Shown: positions 15,763-24,763, counted from the stretch's first letter. The stretch: DNA of 64,000 bases from Clostridiales bacterium UBA1770 (GCA_002315325.1 DCGU01000054.1:1-64000); one strand, 5' to 3'. Notes: a model not told the origin generated them from the sequence alone. Numbers and translations: made by a program.

Positions 15763-18258
15763 ATGTTACCGCTTGATCATTTCAATGACGAAGCCTTATC
15801 CATCCTGAAAGAAAGAAACCTCTCCGAGAACGATTTTTACGTTGTTCTCCGAATGGATTTGGATAACAATTCCGCTTATCATGAAATTTTCCTGGCGATT
15901 GACACCGCCATTCATTTATTGTACCGCATTGACCCTGCCAACAAAACAGTAGACACTTTTGAACTTGCGTTCTACACAGACCCGTACATTGACAGCTACA
16001 TGACCACCAACCGCCTGTTCGTGTATCACCACGACGAACCGCGGCCGGACAAAGACGCTTATAAGGAAGATGAAGAAACCTATAAGTCGGTCATGAAAGA
16101 ATATCGGGAACGCGGCACCACCGTGATTCTCGGCAACTGTACCAACGCCTGTAAACGCAAGCTTTTTGCTTTTACGACGATTTGGGAACGTCTGTTGGCC
16201 GATGGGTCCATGGCCGAGGACGACCCCGTATTCGATCAGTTCAACGCACGCTGCCCGAAATGCGGCAACCTGTACAGTGACCAGAGCCGCCGCATTTGCA
16301 GCTATTGTATCAACAAACGCGGCACGTTCGCACGTTTGATCGGGTACTTTAAAAATTACAAAAAGTATTTGTTCATCGTTATCGCCTGCCTGGTGATGAA
16401 CTGTATCATCGGTTTGGTCAACCCGCTGGTCCACGGCAAACTGCTGTACGACCAGGTCATCGACCGTACGACCTACCGCGATGCCGACGACAATCTCTAC
16501 TATTATTACTATGGCGACGGAACCTCCGACGAGGAAGGTGCCGATGCCGTATGTACGAACAAGGGCGACGTGTACTACGTCGTTGACGAAGAGGCCGGCA
16601 TTTGCGCCCGCTATTTGGGTGACGTTGGGGCCCTTACCGAATCCGGCACGGGTCACTTCCATAAAATCGGCAGCGTTTGGTGGGTGGCAGGCCTGATTTT
16701 GGCATTTGCCATCGGCTCCTCTGCCATCGGCGTCGTGCAGAACCGCTGCAACGCCGTCATGTCGACGCGCGTGTCGGAAGATATGAAGAACGAAGTCTTC
16801 ACCGCCATGCAGCATCAGTCCATGTCCTTCTTTAACAAGAACAGCACGGGACGTTTGATGAGCGCCGTGAACTACGACGTGGCCGTTATCCGTAACTTCT
16901 ATTTGGGTTCGGTGCCGTCCCTGTTGATCCACGTAGCGCAGTTCATTTTCATCACCATTCTGCTCTTCATCATCAACTGGCGTCTGACCGCCATCGTCTT
17001 TATCCCGATTCCCATTATCGTTGTCTACATTAAGATTTTCCTGCCCAAACTGTGGCACTCCTGGTCCAAGGCCTGGCGCGCCTCCTCCAAGGCCAACAAT
17101 ATGATGAACGATACCTTCAGCGGTGTGCGCGTCGTCAAAGCGTTTGCCAAGGAAGGCGAGGAAACCAACCGCTTCTACCACTTGGCCGACAAGATGCACG
17201 AGGCAGGGCTGATTTGCAACAAGTACGGCATTATCCTGTGGCCCGTTTGTACCTGCATTCTTTGCGTGATGTTCCAATTCGTATGGGGCGTCGGCGGTGT
17301 CGACGTTATGAACCAGCGTATGACCTACGGTGAATTGGCCTCCTATTGGGGCTACATCGGTATGCTGTACGGGCCGCTGATGTTCTTCACCACCTTTACC
17401 AACGAAATTACGACGACCATCAACTCGGCCGTCCGTATGTTCGAAGTACTGGATGCCGTGCCCGAGGTTTGCAACGCGGCGGACCACGTCGTTGTCAACA
17501 AAATCGACGGACACATTGAGTTTGACCACGTCTTCTTCCACTACACGCCCAACCGTCCCATCTTGAAGGACGTCTGCTTTGAAATTCAGCCGGGCGACCA
17601 CGTGGGTTTGGTCGGACACACCGGTTCCGGTAAGAGTACCATCGCCAATTTGATTACCCGTATGTACGACGTCGTCAGCGGCTCCATTCGCGTAGACGGC
17701 CACGACATTCGTGAATTGGATATCGGTTCCCTGCGCCGCAACGTATCCATCGTATCCCAGGATATCTTCATTTTCTACGGCACCATCGCCGATAATATCC
17801 GCTATGCCAAACCCGAGGCCACGCTGGATGAGGTCATTGAAGCGGCCCGTAAAGCCAATGCGCACGACTTTATTATGCGTCTGCCCGAAGGGTATCAGAC
17901 CATGGTCGGTTCCGGATGCCGTTCCCTGTCCGGCGGTGAGCAGCAGCGTATTTCCATTGCGCGTGCCCTGTTGACCGAGCCTTCGCTCTTGATTTTGGAC
18001 GAGGCCACGGCCGCCATGGATACCGAAACCGAGCGGCAGATCAGCGAGGCCATCGACAAACTGATTGTCGGCAAAACCACCATTACCATCGCGCACCGTT
18101 TATCCACGCTGCGCAACTGCAACTACATGATGGCGATTGAAGACGGTGAAGTTGCCGAAATCGGCACGCCCGAAGAACTGCTGGCTAAAAAAGGCGTTTA
18201 CTACAAACTCTATACTCTGCAGAATGACCAGATGAACAAGGTTATGCAGGGCCTGTAA
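15763..18258 (+). CDS. ABC exporter half-subunit with N-terminal zinc-ribbon extension (DUF1854 system, subunit 1)
   Basis: 831 residues. Residues 1-160 form a cytosolic domain I do not recognise. Next is a zinc ribbon with Cys164, Cys167, Cys179 and Cys182. Membrane segment 1 is about 201-219, followed by an unusual outside insertion (about 229-302) with a five-Tyr run, many acidic residues and two Cys (264, 281), then the rest of a six-segment ABC exporter domain. The nucleotide-binding domain is complete: Walker A GHTGSGKST (618-626), signature LSGGEQQR, Walker B LLILDEATAAMD, switch AHRLS. The catalytic Glu is present. It probably pairs with the second ABC gene (18866-21091). AAGGAAGGTG precedes ATG. 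The transported substrate is unknown. Confidence 0.88.
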   Translation: MLPLDHFNDEALSILKERNLSENDFYVVLRMDLDNNSAYHEIFLAIDTAIHLLYRIDPANKTVDTFELAFYTDPYIDSYMTTNRLFVYHHDEPRPDKDAYKEDEETYKSVMKEYRERGTTVILGNCTNACKRKLFAFTTIWERLLADGSMAEDDPVFDQFNARCPKCGNLYSDQSRRICSYCINKRGTFARLIGYFKNYKKYLFIVIACLVMNCIIGLVNPLVHGKLLYDQVIDRTTYRDADDNLYYYYYGDGTSDEEGADAVCTNKGDVYYVVDEEAGICARYLGDVGALTESGTGHFHKIGSVWWVAGLILAFAIGSSAIGVVQNRCNAVMSTRVSEDMKNEVFTAMQHQSMSFFNKNSTGRLMSAVNYDVAVIRNFYLGSVPSLLIHVAQFIFITILLFIINWRLTAIVFIPIPIIVVYIKIFLPKLWHSWSKAWRASSKANNMMNDTFSGVRVVKAFAKEGEETNRFYHLADKMHEAGLICNKYGIILWPVCTCILCVMFQFVWGVGGVDVMNQRMTYGELASYWGYIGMLYGPLMFFTTFTNEITTTINSAVRMFEVLDAVPEVCNAADHVVVNKIDGHIEFDHVFFHYTPNRPILKDVCFEIQPGDHVGLVGHTGSGKSTIANLITRMYDVVSGSIRVDGHDIRELDIGSLRRNVSIVSQDIFIFYGTIADNIRYAKPEATLDEVIEAARKANAHDFIMRLPEGYQTMVGSGCRSLSGGEQQRISIARALLTEPSLLILDEATAAMDTETERQISEAIDKLIVGKTTITIAHRLSTLRNCNYMMAIEDGEVAEIGTPEELLAKKGVYYKLYTLQNDQMNKVMQGL

Positions 18259-18274
18259 TTGAGGAGGATGCATC

Positions 18275-18844
18275 ATGGCTGAAGAGAAAAAGACCGCTGT
18301 CAACCACGACGACGATTTATTTTGGGTACGTGAATCCGTCCCGCTGAATGAAAAAAATACCCGTTTTTCCCGCTCCGAAGGCAACCTGGTCTCCCTCGTT
18401 TTGATTCATGACGACGGCACCGAAGAATCCTTTGAGCGCGTATTCCCCGTTCGTGCCTTCCCCATCAGCAACCCGGACGAATACATTTCCATCCGTGAGC
18501 CCGACAAAAAGGACCACGGCCACGGCGATGAAATCGGTATGCTGCGCAACATCGGCGACTGCGGTCCCGAGGCAGAGGCACTGATTCGCGAGGAACTCGA
18601 CCGCCGCTATTTCACCCCTACCCTTACGAAGATTTACACGGTCAAGGAAAAATACGGCTACGCTTATTGGGAAGTTGACACCAGCGACGGCCACGTCAAC
18701 TTCGTTATGAGCGATATGTACCACAACATCCGCACGATGGAAGACGGCCGCGTATATATCTTTGATATCGACGGTAACTGCTTCACGGTGGAACCCGAAA
18801 AGCTGGACAAAACCAGTTACAACAAGCTGGAGACCTACCTGTAA
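18275..18844 (+). CDS. DUF1854-family protein
   Basis: 189 residues, soluble, no signal or membrane segment. The DUF1854 pattern is clear: FERVFPVRAFPISNPDEYISIREPD, then IGMLRNIGDCGPEAEALIREELDRRYF, KYGYAYWEVDTSDGHVNFVM, and VYIFDIDGNCFTVE near the C-terminus. The family has no established biochemical function; in proteobacteria it appears next to ABC transporters linked to cyanophycin metabolism. Here it lies between two ABC half-transporters, 16 bases after the first and 21 before the second, with GAGGAGG before ATG. It is probably a cytoplasmic partner of the transporter's N-terminal domains. No cyanophycin gene is in the window. Confidence 0.85.
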   Translation: MAEEKKTAVNHDDDLFWVRESVPLNEKNTRFSRSEGNLVSLVLIHDDGTEESFERVFPVRAFPISNPDEYISIREPDKKDHGHGDEIGMLRNIGDCGPEAEALIREELDRRYFTPTLTKIYTVKEKYGYAYWEVDTSDGHVNFVMSDMYHNIRTMEDGRVYIFDIDGNCFTVEPEKLDKTSYNKLETYL

Positions 18845-18865
18845 TACGCCGGAAGGAGTAAGTGC

Positions 18866-21091
18866 ATGAAATTAATGTATGAACTTCCGTCGGCCGACGA
18901 ACAGGTTTACCTGTCGCAGGCGGCTCCGGAAGAAAAGAAACTCTACTGTCTGCCCTTCGATTATTTGGACGGACACCGCGTCAAGGGCTTTATGGTCATG
19001 ACCGACGCAGCGCTGTACAAAATTCTGGACGGGCAGCTGCTGGGACGTTGGCCCCTGGACGAACTATCCAAAATGACCACGGAGGTTATGTACGGCTGCG
19101 GCGCCCTGTTCGCCAAGGTTAACGGGCACACCACGATGCTGTGCCAATTCGTGACCGGCCGCAACCTGCCCCGCTATTCCCTGTTGGTCACGGCTTTCGA
19201 CCGCTATGAAGAAGACGGTCTGAAAACGCCTATGACCTCGGACGAGCCGGAACGCTACTGCGACAAATGCGGCCGTCCCTATATGCACGGCACCAAAGTT
19301 TGCCCCTTCTGTCTGTCCAAAAAGGATATGTACAGCAAGCTGTGGGGCATGACAAAGGGCTTACGTTTAATGATGTGCTTCCCGCTGTTGGCTTCCGCCA
19401 TCGGTGTCGGCATCCAGTTCTACCTGCCCGTTGTCAAAAAAATGGCCATTGACGGCTATATTACCAATAAAGGCATCAATATTGCCGATAAAAACGTGCT
19501 GTGGCACTTTGTCGTCGTTGTTTTGCTGATTGCGGCCGGTGACTTCGGCAACCAGATTGTCGGTATCATCCGCAGCCGTTTGGGACAAATCTCCGGCGGA
19601 CGCATGGCGCGTATGCTCCGTGCCGTTTTGTTTGAAAAGGTACAGAGTTTGTCGGTGTCGTCCATTCAGAAAAAATCCGTCGGTGACTTAATGAACCGTA
19701 TGAACAATGACGTACAGGTCGTGCAGTCGTTCCTAATCGACCAATTGCCCTCCTACTTCGGTCAATTGTTCTCCCTGGTTTTGGGTATCGTATTGCTGCT
19801 TTCAATGGACCCCATCGTGTTCCTGTTCGTCGTTGTTCCGATTCCGCCCTGTATTTACGCCATTATCAAATTCTGGGACAGCGTCAACCGCCGCAACGTA
19901 CGCGCTTGGGTTTTGGCCATGCGCACCAACCGCTGCCTGCAGGACGTGCTGTACGGTATCCGCGTCGTTAAGACCTACGGTCACGAGGACGCCGCTATCC
20001 GTGAATACGGGTATCACACGCACAACCAGGCACTGAAAGAAGAAAATAACGCCAAAGTTTTCGACACCTTCTTCCCGATTTTGGCCTTCTTCGTCCGCTT
20101 CGGCTGTCACTTCATCCTGGTATACGGTAACAGCAAATTGTTCTATTCCAAGCGCTCCGGCTGGACGGTCGGCCGATTGGACCAGATTAACTCCTATGCG
20201 GAAATTATGTATTCCCCGCTGTTGTGGATTACCTCCATTCCCCGTAACATTTCCAACTTCTTAACGTCGTTATCCAAAATCATGGAGATTTTGGAGGAAG
20301 AACCGGAAGTATCCGATATTGCCCTGCCGATTGATATCAAAATCGAGGGTGATATTCAGGTGAAAAACGTCACCTTCGGTTACGACAGTTTCAACCCCGT
20401 TCTGAAAAAGGTCAGCGTTGACATCAAACAGGGTGAAATGATCGGTATCGTCGGTCACTCCGGTTGCGGCAAATCCACCTTCATCAACCTGATTATGCGT
20501 TTGTACGACGTAACCGAGGGCGAAATCCTGATTGATGACGTCAATATCAAGGATATTTCCCAGTCTGCACTGCGTTCCCAGATCGGTGTCGTTTTGCAGG
20601 AAACCCATTTGTTCTACGGTTCCATCCGCGACAACATCAAGTACGCCGTTCCCAACGCCACCAACGATGAAGTCATCGCCGCCGCCCGTATGGCCAACGC
20701 GCACGACTTTATTATGAAATTGCCGCAGGGCTACAATACCGTCATCGGCGAACGCGGACACTCGTTGTCCGGCGGTGAACGCCAGCGTATCGCCATTGCG
20801 CGTGCCCTAATTCACAACCCGCGCATTCTGATTCTGGATGAAGCTACCGCTGCCCTTGACGCAGAGACCGAAAAACTCATTCAGGATGCCATTGCCAAGG
20901 TGACCGTCGGCAGAACGACGTTCGCCATTGCCCACCGTTTGTCCACGCTGCGTAACGCCGACAAACTGCTGGTGCTTGACCACGGCCGCGTCGCCGAATT
21001 CGGCACGCACGCGGAACTGCTGGAAAAGAAAGGCATCTACTATAAACTCGTTATGGCACAACAGAAGGCTGCATTAGCAGCAAAAGACTAA
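18866..21091 (+). CDS. ABC exporter half-subunit with PH-like and zinc-ribbon N-terminus (DUF1854 system, subunit 2)
   Basis: 741 residues. Residues about 20-120 look like a small all-beta domain ending in a helix, similar in outline to bacterial PH-like domains (KGFMVMTDAALYKIL, LLGRWPLDELSKM). A zinc ribbon follows with Cys132, Cys135, Cys146 and Cys149. The six-segment membrane domain starts near 165 and lacks the long outside insertion seen in subunit 1. The nucleotide-binding domain has VGHSGCGKST, LSGGERQR, ILILDEATAALD and AHRLS, all intact. GGAAGGAG precedes ATG. The PH-like assignment is by eye from strand pattern only. It closes the operon and is followed by a strong bidirectional terminator. 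Confidence 0.88.
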   Translation: MKLMYELPSADEQVYLSQAAPEEKKLYCLPFDYLDGHRVKGFMVMTDAALYKILDGQLLGRWPLDELSKMTTEVMYGCGALFAKVNGHTTMLCQFVTGRNLPRYSLLVTAFDRYEEDGLKTPMTSDEPERYCDKCGRPYMHGTKVCPFCLSKKDMYSKLWGMTKGLRLMMCFPLLASAIGVGIQFYLPVVKKMAIDGYITNKGINIADKNVLWHFVVVVLLIAAGDFGNQIVGIIRSRLGQISGGRMARMLRAVLFEKVQSLSVSSIQKKSVGDLMNRMNNDVQVVQSFLIDQLPSYFGQLFSLVLGIVLLLSMDPIVFLFVVVPIPPCIYAIIKFWDSVNRRNVRAWVLAMRTNRCLQDVLYGIRVVKTYGHEDAAIREYGYHTHNQALKEENNAKVFDTFFPILAFFVRFGCHFILVYGNSKLFYSKRSGWTVGRLDQINSYAEIMYSPLLWITSIPRNISNFLTSLSKIMEILEEEPEVSDIALPIDIKIEGDIQVKNVTFGYDSFNPVLKKVSVDIKQGEMIGIVGHSGCGKSTFINLIMRLYDVTEGEILIDDVNIKDISQSALRSQIGVVLQETHLFYGSIRDNIKYAVPNATNDEVIAAARMANAHDFIMKLPQGYNTVIGERGHSLSGGERQRIAIARALIHNPRILILDEATAALDAETEKLIQDAIAKVTVGRTTFAIAHRLSTLRNADKLLVLDHGRVAEFGTHAELLEKKGIYYKLVMAQQKAALAAKD

Positions 21092-21098
21092 AAAACAT

Positions 21099-21133
21099 GC
21101 GGCACACGAAATTCGTGTGCCGCTCGTTTTTTT
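21099..21133. terminator. Bidirectional terminator between the ABC operon and the converging gene
   Basis: Bases 21099-21108 pair perfectly with 21114-21123 (10 bp, AAATT loop). On plus a TCG and seven T follow. On minus the stem is followed by ATGTTTTTT. It can therefore serve both the ABC operon and the gene ending at 21142. Confidence 0.85.
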
Positions 21134-21141
21134 ATAAATAA

Positions 21142-22731
21142 TCAATCAAACGTAACGTCGTCGTGGGTGGAGACGTCCATCAACAATCGACAGCTGGCGA
21201 ACATACAGTTGAACCAGAAATTGCTGATAAACTCGGGGCCGTCGACCCAGAAGGTCGGGATTTGGCCGTTTTCATACTGCACGCGGGTGATTTGGTCGGC
21301 CATGACCTTGGCCTTGGCCAAATATAGGTCGCCGCAGCCGGCTTCATAGAGCGCTAAGAATCCCTGCGCGATATGGTCCAGTGACGCGTCAATCGGCCAA
21401 TAGCAGCGGTATTGCTCCAGCGCTGCGGGCGTGTGCATTTCCGGGCGGAACCCGTCGGATTCAATTCTGCCGGGCACACCGTACAGCCAGGGGGAAATAC
21501 GGTTCCAAACGACGAATTGGTCCTCGGCAAACCGCATCAGTTCCTTTGCCCGCGCCACGTATTCCGGCTCGTCGCGGTGGAACTTGAGATAGTATTCGGC
21601 CAGTCCCACAGGGCCGTAATGGGAAAGATTTTCATAGCGGACGGAGATACCGATATCCTCAAACTGCCCTTCCCAGTCATAGGGTACCAGCTGATTCTTT
21701 TCAATATAGGCAACGGCGCCCTCGCACAAGGCTTTCCACTTTTCGTCTTTCGTGTATTCGTACAAAGCCGTCAAAAAAGGCAGAACGGTTTCCGCCGGTG
21801 CGACGTAGTTCGGTGCTGTCGGTTCCCCCGTTTTTTCCGAACGTACCAGATACCAGCTCCCGTTGTCCTCGACGTGGTCAAGATAATATTGCCCGATTTT
21901 GAGCGCTTCCGCAGCGTATTTTTCGTTTTTTGTTGCTGCGGCGAGATTTAGGTAGGCGGTACCTGCAGACGCGGGATAAATCATCATCAGCGTTCCCCGA
22001 TACTTGACGGCCTGGTCGTAGTTGGCCGTTTTGATGCCGTATTTGTCGGGGTCGGGGCAAAAATCAAAATAATACGTGGGCGGCAGGTCGGCAAGCGGCC
22101 GGTCGCCGCGCGGGGTGATGCTCATCATCCAATCCGCTGCCGCTGCGGCGATTTTCAACGCATTTTCCCTAGCCCCGGGATGATTGCAACCGTAGGTAAT
22201 CATGGCATCAATCAGTGAGCTGATAATCTTGCTGGGATAGATATTCAGGTCATAGGCGGGGTCCGGGATGCCGTGTTCGAGCCAATACTGCACGAACGGC
22301 TGTTTGATGGCAAATTCATACGCTTTTTGGGCACACGCTTTATACGAGGAAACAGCCGGCGGCGTTTTTTCCGGGAAAGAGGCCGCCTTAAAAAAGGTAC
22401 GGGCGCCTACCGGGGCATAGACAGTCCCGTCCGGATGCAGTGCACTGACCGTCAGCCGCACAACGCCCTCGGGCAGTTCCGCCCAAATGGGGGAAAGGTC
22501 CGCTTCACTGTTGTCCGCCTCAAACGAATGGGTAACGCCCGTTTCATCCACGGCGTCGTACCGATATTTTGAGCAGGTCGGAATCCCGCGGAAACAGAAG
22601 GCGGGGACGTACATAAATTGCGTTGCATTGACGTTCCAGTAGGGCGTCGTGCCGCTTTTGCCGCGGTGAATGATATTTTCCGGGGCACAGCATTCCGCGA
22701 ATGCCTGCTCGGCCAAAGATTTTCTGTTCAT
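21142..22731 (-). CDS. Uncharacterised (alpha/alpha)-barrel protein, probable glycosidase-like
   Basis: 529 residues, no signal peptide. The N-terminal ~115 residues look like a beta-sandwich (WNVNATQFMYVPAFCFRG, RYDAVDETGVTHSFEADN). The rest is alpha-helical with repeated aromatic-rich hairpins: SLIDAMITYGCNHPGAREN, YRGTLMMIYPASAGTAYLN, NYVAPAETVLPFLTALYEY, NLSHYGPVGLAEYYLKF, FISNFWFNCMFASCRLLMD. This fits the six-hairpin glycosidase superfamily, but I cannot name the family or the catalytic acid. ATG 22731 is preferred; an AAAGG site directly abuts the earlier ATG at 22743. It is the last gene of an Lrp-RsmF-this-gene run. Confidence 0.7.
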   Translation of the reverse strand: MNRKSLAEQAFAECCAPENIIHRGKSGTTPYWNVNATQFMYVPAFCFRGIPTCSKYRYDAVDETGVTHSFEADNSEADLSPIWAELPEGVVRLTVSALHPDGTVYAPVGARTFFKAASFPEKTPPAVSSYKACAQKAYEFAIKQPFVQYWLEHGIPDPAYDLNIYPSKIISSLIDAMITYGCNHPGARENALKIAAAAADWMMSITPRGDRPLADLPPTYYFDFCPDPDKYGIKTANYDQAVKYRGTLMMIYPASAGTAYLNLAAATKNEKYAAEALKIGQYYLDHVEDNGSWYLVRSEKTGEPTAPNYVAPAETVLPFLTALYEYTKDEKWKALCEGAVAYIEKNQLVPYDWEGQFEDIGISVRYENLSHYGPVGLAEYYLKFHRDEPEYVARAKELMRFAEDQFVVWNRISPWLYGVPGRIESDGFRPEMHTPAALEQYRCYWPIDASLDHIAQGFLALYEAGCGDLYLAKAKVMADQITRVQYENGQIPTFWVDGPEFISNFWFNCMFASCRLLMDVSTHDDVTFD

Positions 22732-22785
22732 ACGTATTTGCATCCTTTCACAGAATGGTTGAAATGAACCGATAATATTTAATAC

Positions 22786-24162
22786 TTACAGCAGTCTTAA
22801 CCCCTTGGGGTAATGATTCTTGGCACGGCCGTTCGATGCCTTGATGCCGCCGACGGGCGCACCGTACAGGCACAATACACCCCACCCGGACAGCGAGGGG
22901 GCGCAGGGGATTTCCTCCCCACGCAGATACGCCGCCATTTCGGGCGCGTCGGGGGCAAGTTCCAATTGATTATGGAACAATGCGCCATAGGCGGAGAACA
23001 GATGATGATGGGGTTCCAAGCGGTCCTTGCGCACCGTGCCGACGGCCACACCCGGCAGTACGACGCCATAGGGCGGCAGCGGGAAGTCGGGGGACAGACA
23101 CAACGTGTCGCCGCACAACCACAACTTTCCCTGCGGCAGAGCGGTCAAATTCTCCCCAAAATAGGCGTTGACGGCCGCGATTTCATTGCGGCCGGGCTCG
23201 GTCAGTCCCGCGGATTTGACGGGCTGCTTCTTTTTGCCGCCGCGTTCTGCGGCGGATGCCTCGCCCGCCTTGTGCAACAGTGCGACGAATTGTCCCTCAC
23301 CCGGGGCGGTATGCGGATAGAAACGGCGGGTGGCGGACAGGTCTTTGCCGCTGACGGTCACGCCGGGGCGGCTGATTGCCTGCAGGTCGGCAGGCAGCGC
23401 GCACAATTCCAAATGGAACGTGTCCAGGAGCCACGCAACGTTTTCCTCGTTTTCCTCGACGGAGAAGGTACAGGTGGAATACAGTAAAAAACCGCCGGGT
23501 CGTACGCAGGCAACTGCGTTTTTCAGTATTTCTTTTTGCCGTTCGGCGCACATCGCCACGTTCTCGGGGCTCCATTCCGTCACAGCCTGCGGATATTTGC
23601 GGAACATGCCCTCGCCGGAGCAAGGGGCATCACACAGCACCAAATCAAACGTGTCGCGGTACGTATCTGCCAAAACGGCGGTATCCAAATGCGTGATGAT
23701 GACGTTGGCGCATCCCAGGCGCTCGACGTTTTGCCGCAGGGCGCGCACGCGGTCGGCCGCGTATTCGTTGGCCACAACGACACCGCCCTGCCCCACGCGG
23801 GCAGCCAGCTGCGTCGTTTTACCGCCGGGAGAGGCGCAGGTGTCCAGCACCCGCCAGTCTTTTTGCATCGGTGCGGCACAGACGGTCGCCATGGCGGCCG
23901 CATCCTGCATATAAATCACGCCGGCATGGTGCCAGGCGGAATTGCCCCACTTTTCATCGCCGCCCAATATATACCCGTTTTCGCCGTAAGGGACGGCCTC
24001 CCGCAGGTCGGGGTTGGCGGCGGCAAATGAAACGGTTGTCGGTTTAATGGCATTGACACGCAAAGCGTGCACGGACGGCATATCCATCGACGCTGCAAAC
24101 GCATCGTATTCATCGCCGAGCAGTGCCTTCATACGAACGCTGAAAGAATCGGGAAGAAACAT
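22786..24162 (-). CDS. RsmF/RsmB-type 16S rRNA m5C methyltransferase
   Basis: 458 residues. The SAM-binding core has LDTCASPGGKTTQLA. The two catalytic cysteines of the NOL1/NOP2/Sun family are present in LCDAPCSGEGMFRKYP (motif IV) and LLYSTCTFSVEENEE (motif VI). A short N-terminal domain precedes the core, and a C-terminal extension (about 320-458) resembles the RsmF tail with an RNA-binding PUA-like end. Such enzymes methylate C5 of a cytosine in 16S rRNA. ATG 24162 has AAAGGA 7 bases upstream; a GTG one codon earlier is less well placed. It begins 11 bases after the Lrp-type regulator gene. Confidence 0.92.
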   Translation of the reverse strand: MFLPDSFSVRMKALLGDEYDAFAASMDMPSVHALRVNAIKPTTVSFAAANPDLREAVPYGENGYILGGDEKWGNSAWHHAGVIYMQDAAAMATVCAAPMQKDWRVLDTCASPGGKTTQLAARVGQGGVVVANEYAADRVRALRQNVERLGCANVIITHLDTAVLADTYRDTFDLVLCDAPCSGEGMFRKYPQAVTEWSPENVAMCAERQKEILKNAVACVRPGGFLLYSTCTFSVEENEENVAWLLDTFHLELCALPADLQAISRPGVTVSGKDLSATRRFYPHTAPGEGQFVALLHKAGEASAAERGGKKKQPVKSAGLTEPGRNEIAAVNAYFGENLTALPQGKLWLCGDTLCLSPDFPLPPYGVVLPGVAVGTVRKDRLEPHHHLFSAYGALFHNQLELAPDAPEMAAYLRGEEIPCAPSLSGWGVLCLYGAPVGGIKASNGRAKNHYPKGLRLL

Positions 24163-24173
24163 CACGTCGTCCT

Positions 24174-24635
24174 TTATTTAAGCAGCGTATCGGGAATACG
24201 CGTTATTTCCGTTTTCATATGCTGCAAAATGAAATAGGTCTTGGTCGTGCTGACGCCTTCCATATTCTTGATTTCCATATACAGCCGCTCCAAGCTTTCG
24301 GTGGAGTCGGTCACGATGCGCAGCATAAAGTCGACGTCGCCCGTCAGGCTGTAACAGGAAATGATGGAGGGCTCGGACGCCACCTTGGCAGCAAAACTGT
24401 CGTAAAAGCGCAGGTGCTCCAGGTCAACCTCGATCATGGTTTCAATCCCGTAGCCGAGGCGGCGCTCATCCAACTGCACCGTATAGTTTTGGATAACACC
24501 GCTTTTTTCCATACGGCGGATCCGTTCCGTCACGGCGGAAACAGACAGATTCACCTGTTTACTGATGACGCAGGCGCGCTCCCGCGCGTTTTTCTTCAAG
24601 CACCGTAATATGGCAAGATCGACGTCGTCAAGCAT
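24174..24635 (-). CDS. Lrp/AsnC-family transcriptional regulator
   Basis: 153 residues. An N-terminal helix-turn-helix is seen in DLAILRCLKKNARERACVIS and VNLSVSAVTERIRRMEKSGV. It is followed by the RAM ligand-binding domain (GYGIETMIEVDLE, SCYSLTGDVDFMLRIVTDST). Family members form octamers that sense amino acids. AGGAGG lies 11 bases before ATG 24635. A consensus promoter and a perfect tandem 11-bp repeat lie in front, consistent with self-regulation. Its position at the head of an operon with an rRNA methyltransferase and a glycosidase-like gene is unusual; the target genes are not known. Confidence 0.95.
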   Translation of the reverse strand: MLDDVDLAILRCLKKNARERACVISKQVNLSVSAVTERIRRMEKSGVIQNYTVQLDERRLGYGIETMIEVDLEHLRFYDSFAAKVASEPSIISCYSLTGDVDFMLRIVTDSTESLERLYMEIKNMEGVSTTKTYFILQHMKTEITRIPDTLLK

Positions 24636-24704
24636 GGTATAAAACCTCCTGATGATTGTTTTTGTTTTGGGGCATTTATTCATTGCACCGCCGGCGGCAC
24701 AATG

Positions 24705-24726
24705 ATAACTTATATATAACTTATAT
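24705..24726 (-). repeat. Perfect tandem 11-bp repeat in the Lrp-type gene leader
   Basis: ATAACTTATAT occurs twice with no gap (24705-24715 and 24716-24726). It starts 4 bases downstream of the -10 element, covering the likely transcription start. The 11-bp phase places both copies on one DNA face, as for a protein that binds cooperatively. It is probably an operator for the Lrp-type regulator encoded just downstream. Confidence 0.6.
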
Positions 24727-24729
24727 GGT

Positions 24730-24758
24730 ATTATAGTCCCCCCTGCGGGCAGTGTCAA
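24730..24758 (-). promoter_or_regulatory. Consensus promoter of the Lrp-type regulator operon
   Basis: Minus-strand TTGACA (24753-24758) and TATAAT (24730-24735) match the sigma-A consensus exactly at 17 bp spacing. So perfect a promoter normally needs a repressor, which fits the tandem repeat placed at its start site. Confidence 0.85.
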
Positions 24759-24763
24759 TAAAA

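Noticed and set aside
15916..18096. 726-codon open frame antisense to the first ABC subunit
   Set aside because: Shadow of a GC-biased gene; no recognisable domain, and the sense strand encodes complete ABC motifs.
15763..21091. Cyanophycin metabolism locus
   Set aside because: DUF1854 alone suggests it, but no cyanophycin synthetase or cyanophycinase is present; the operon stands alone.
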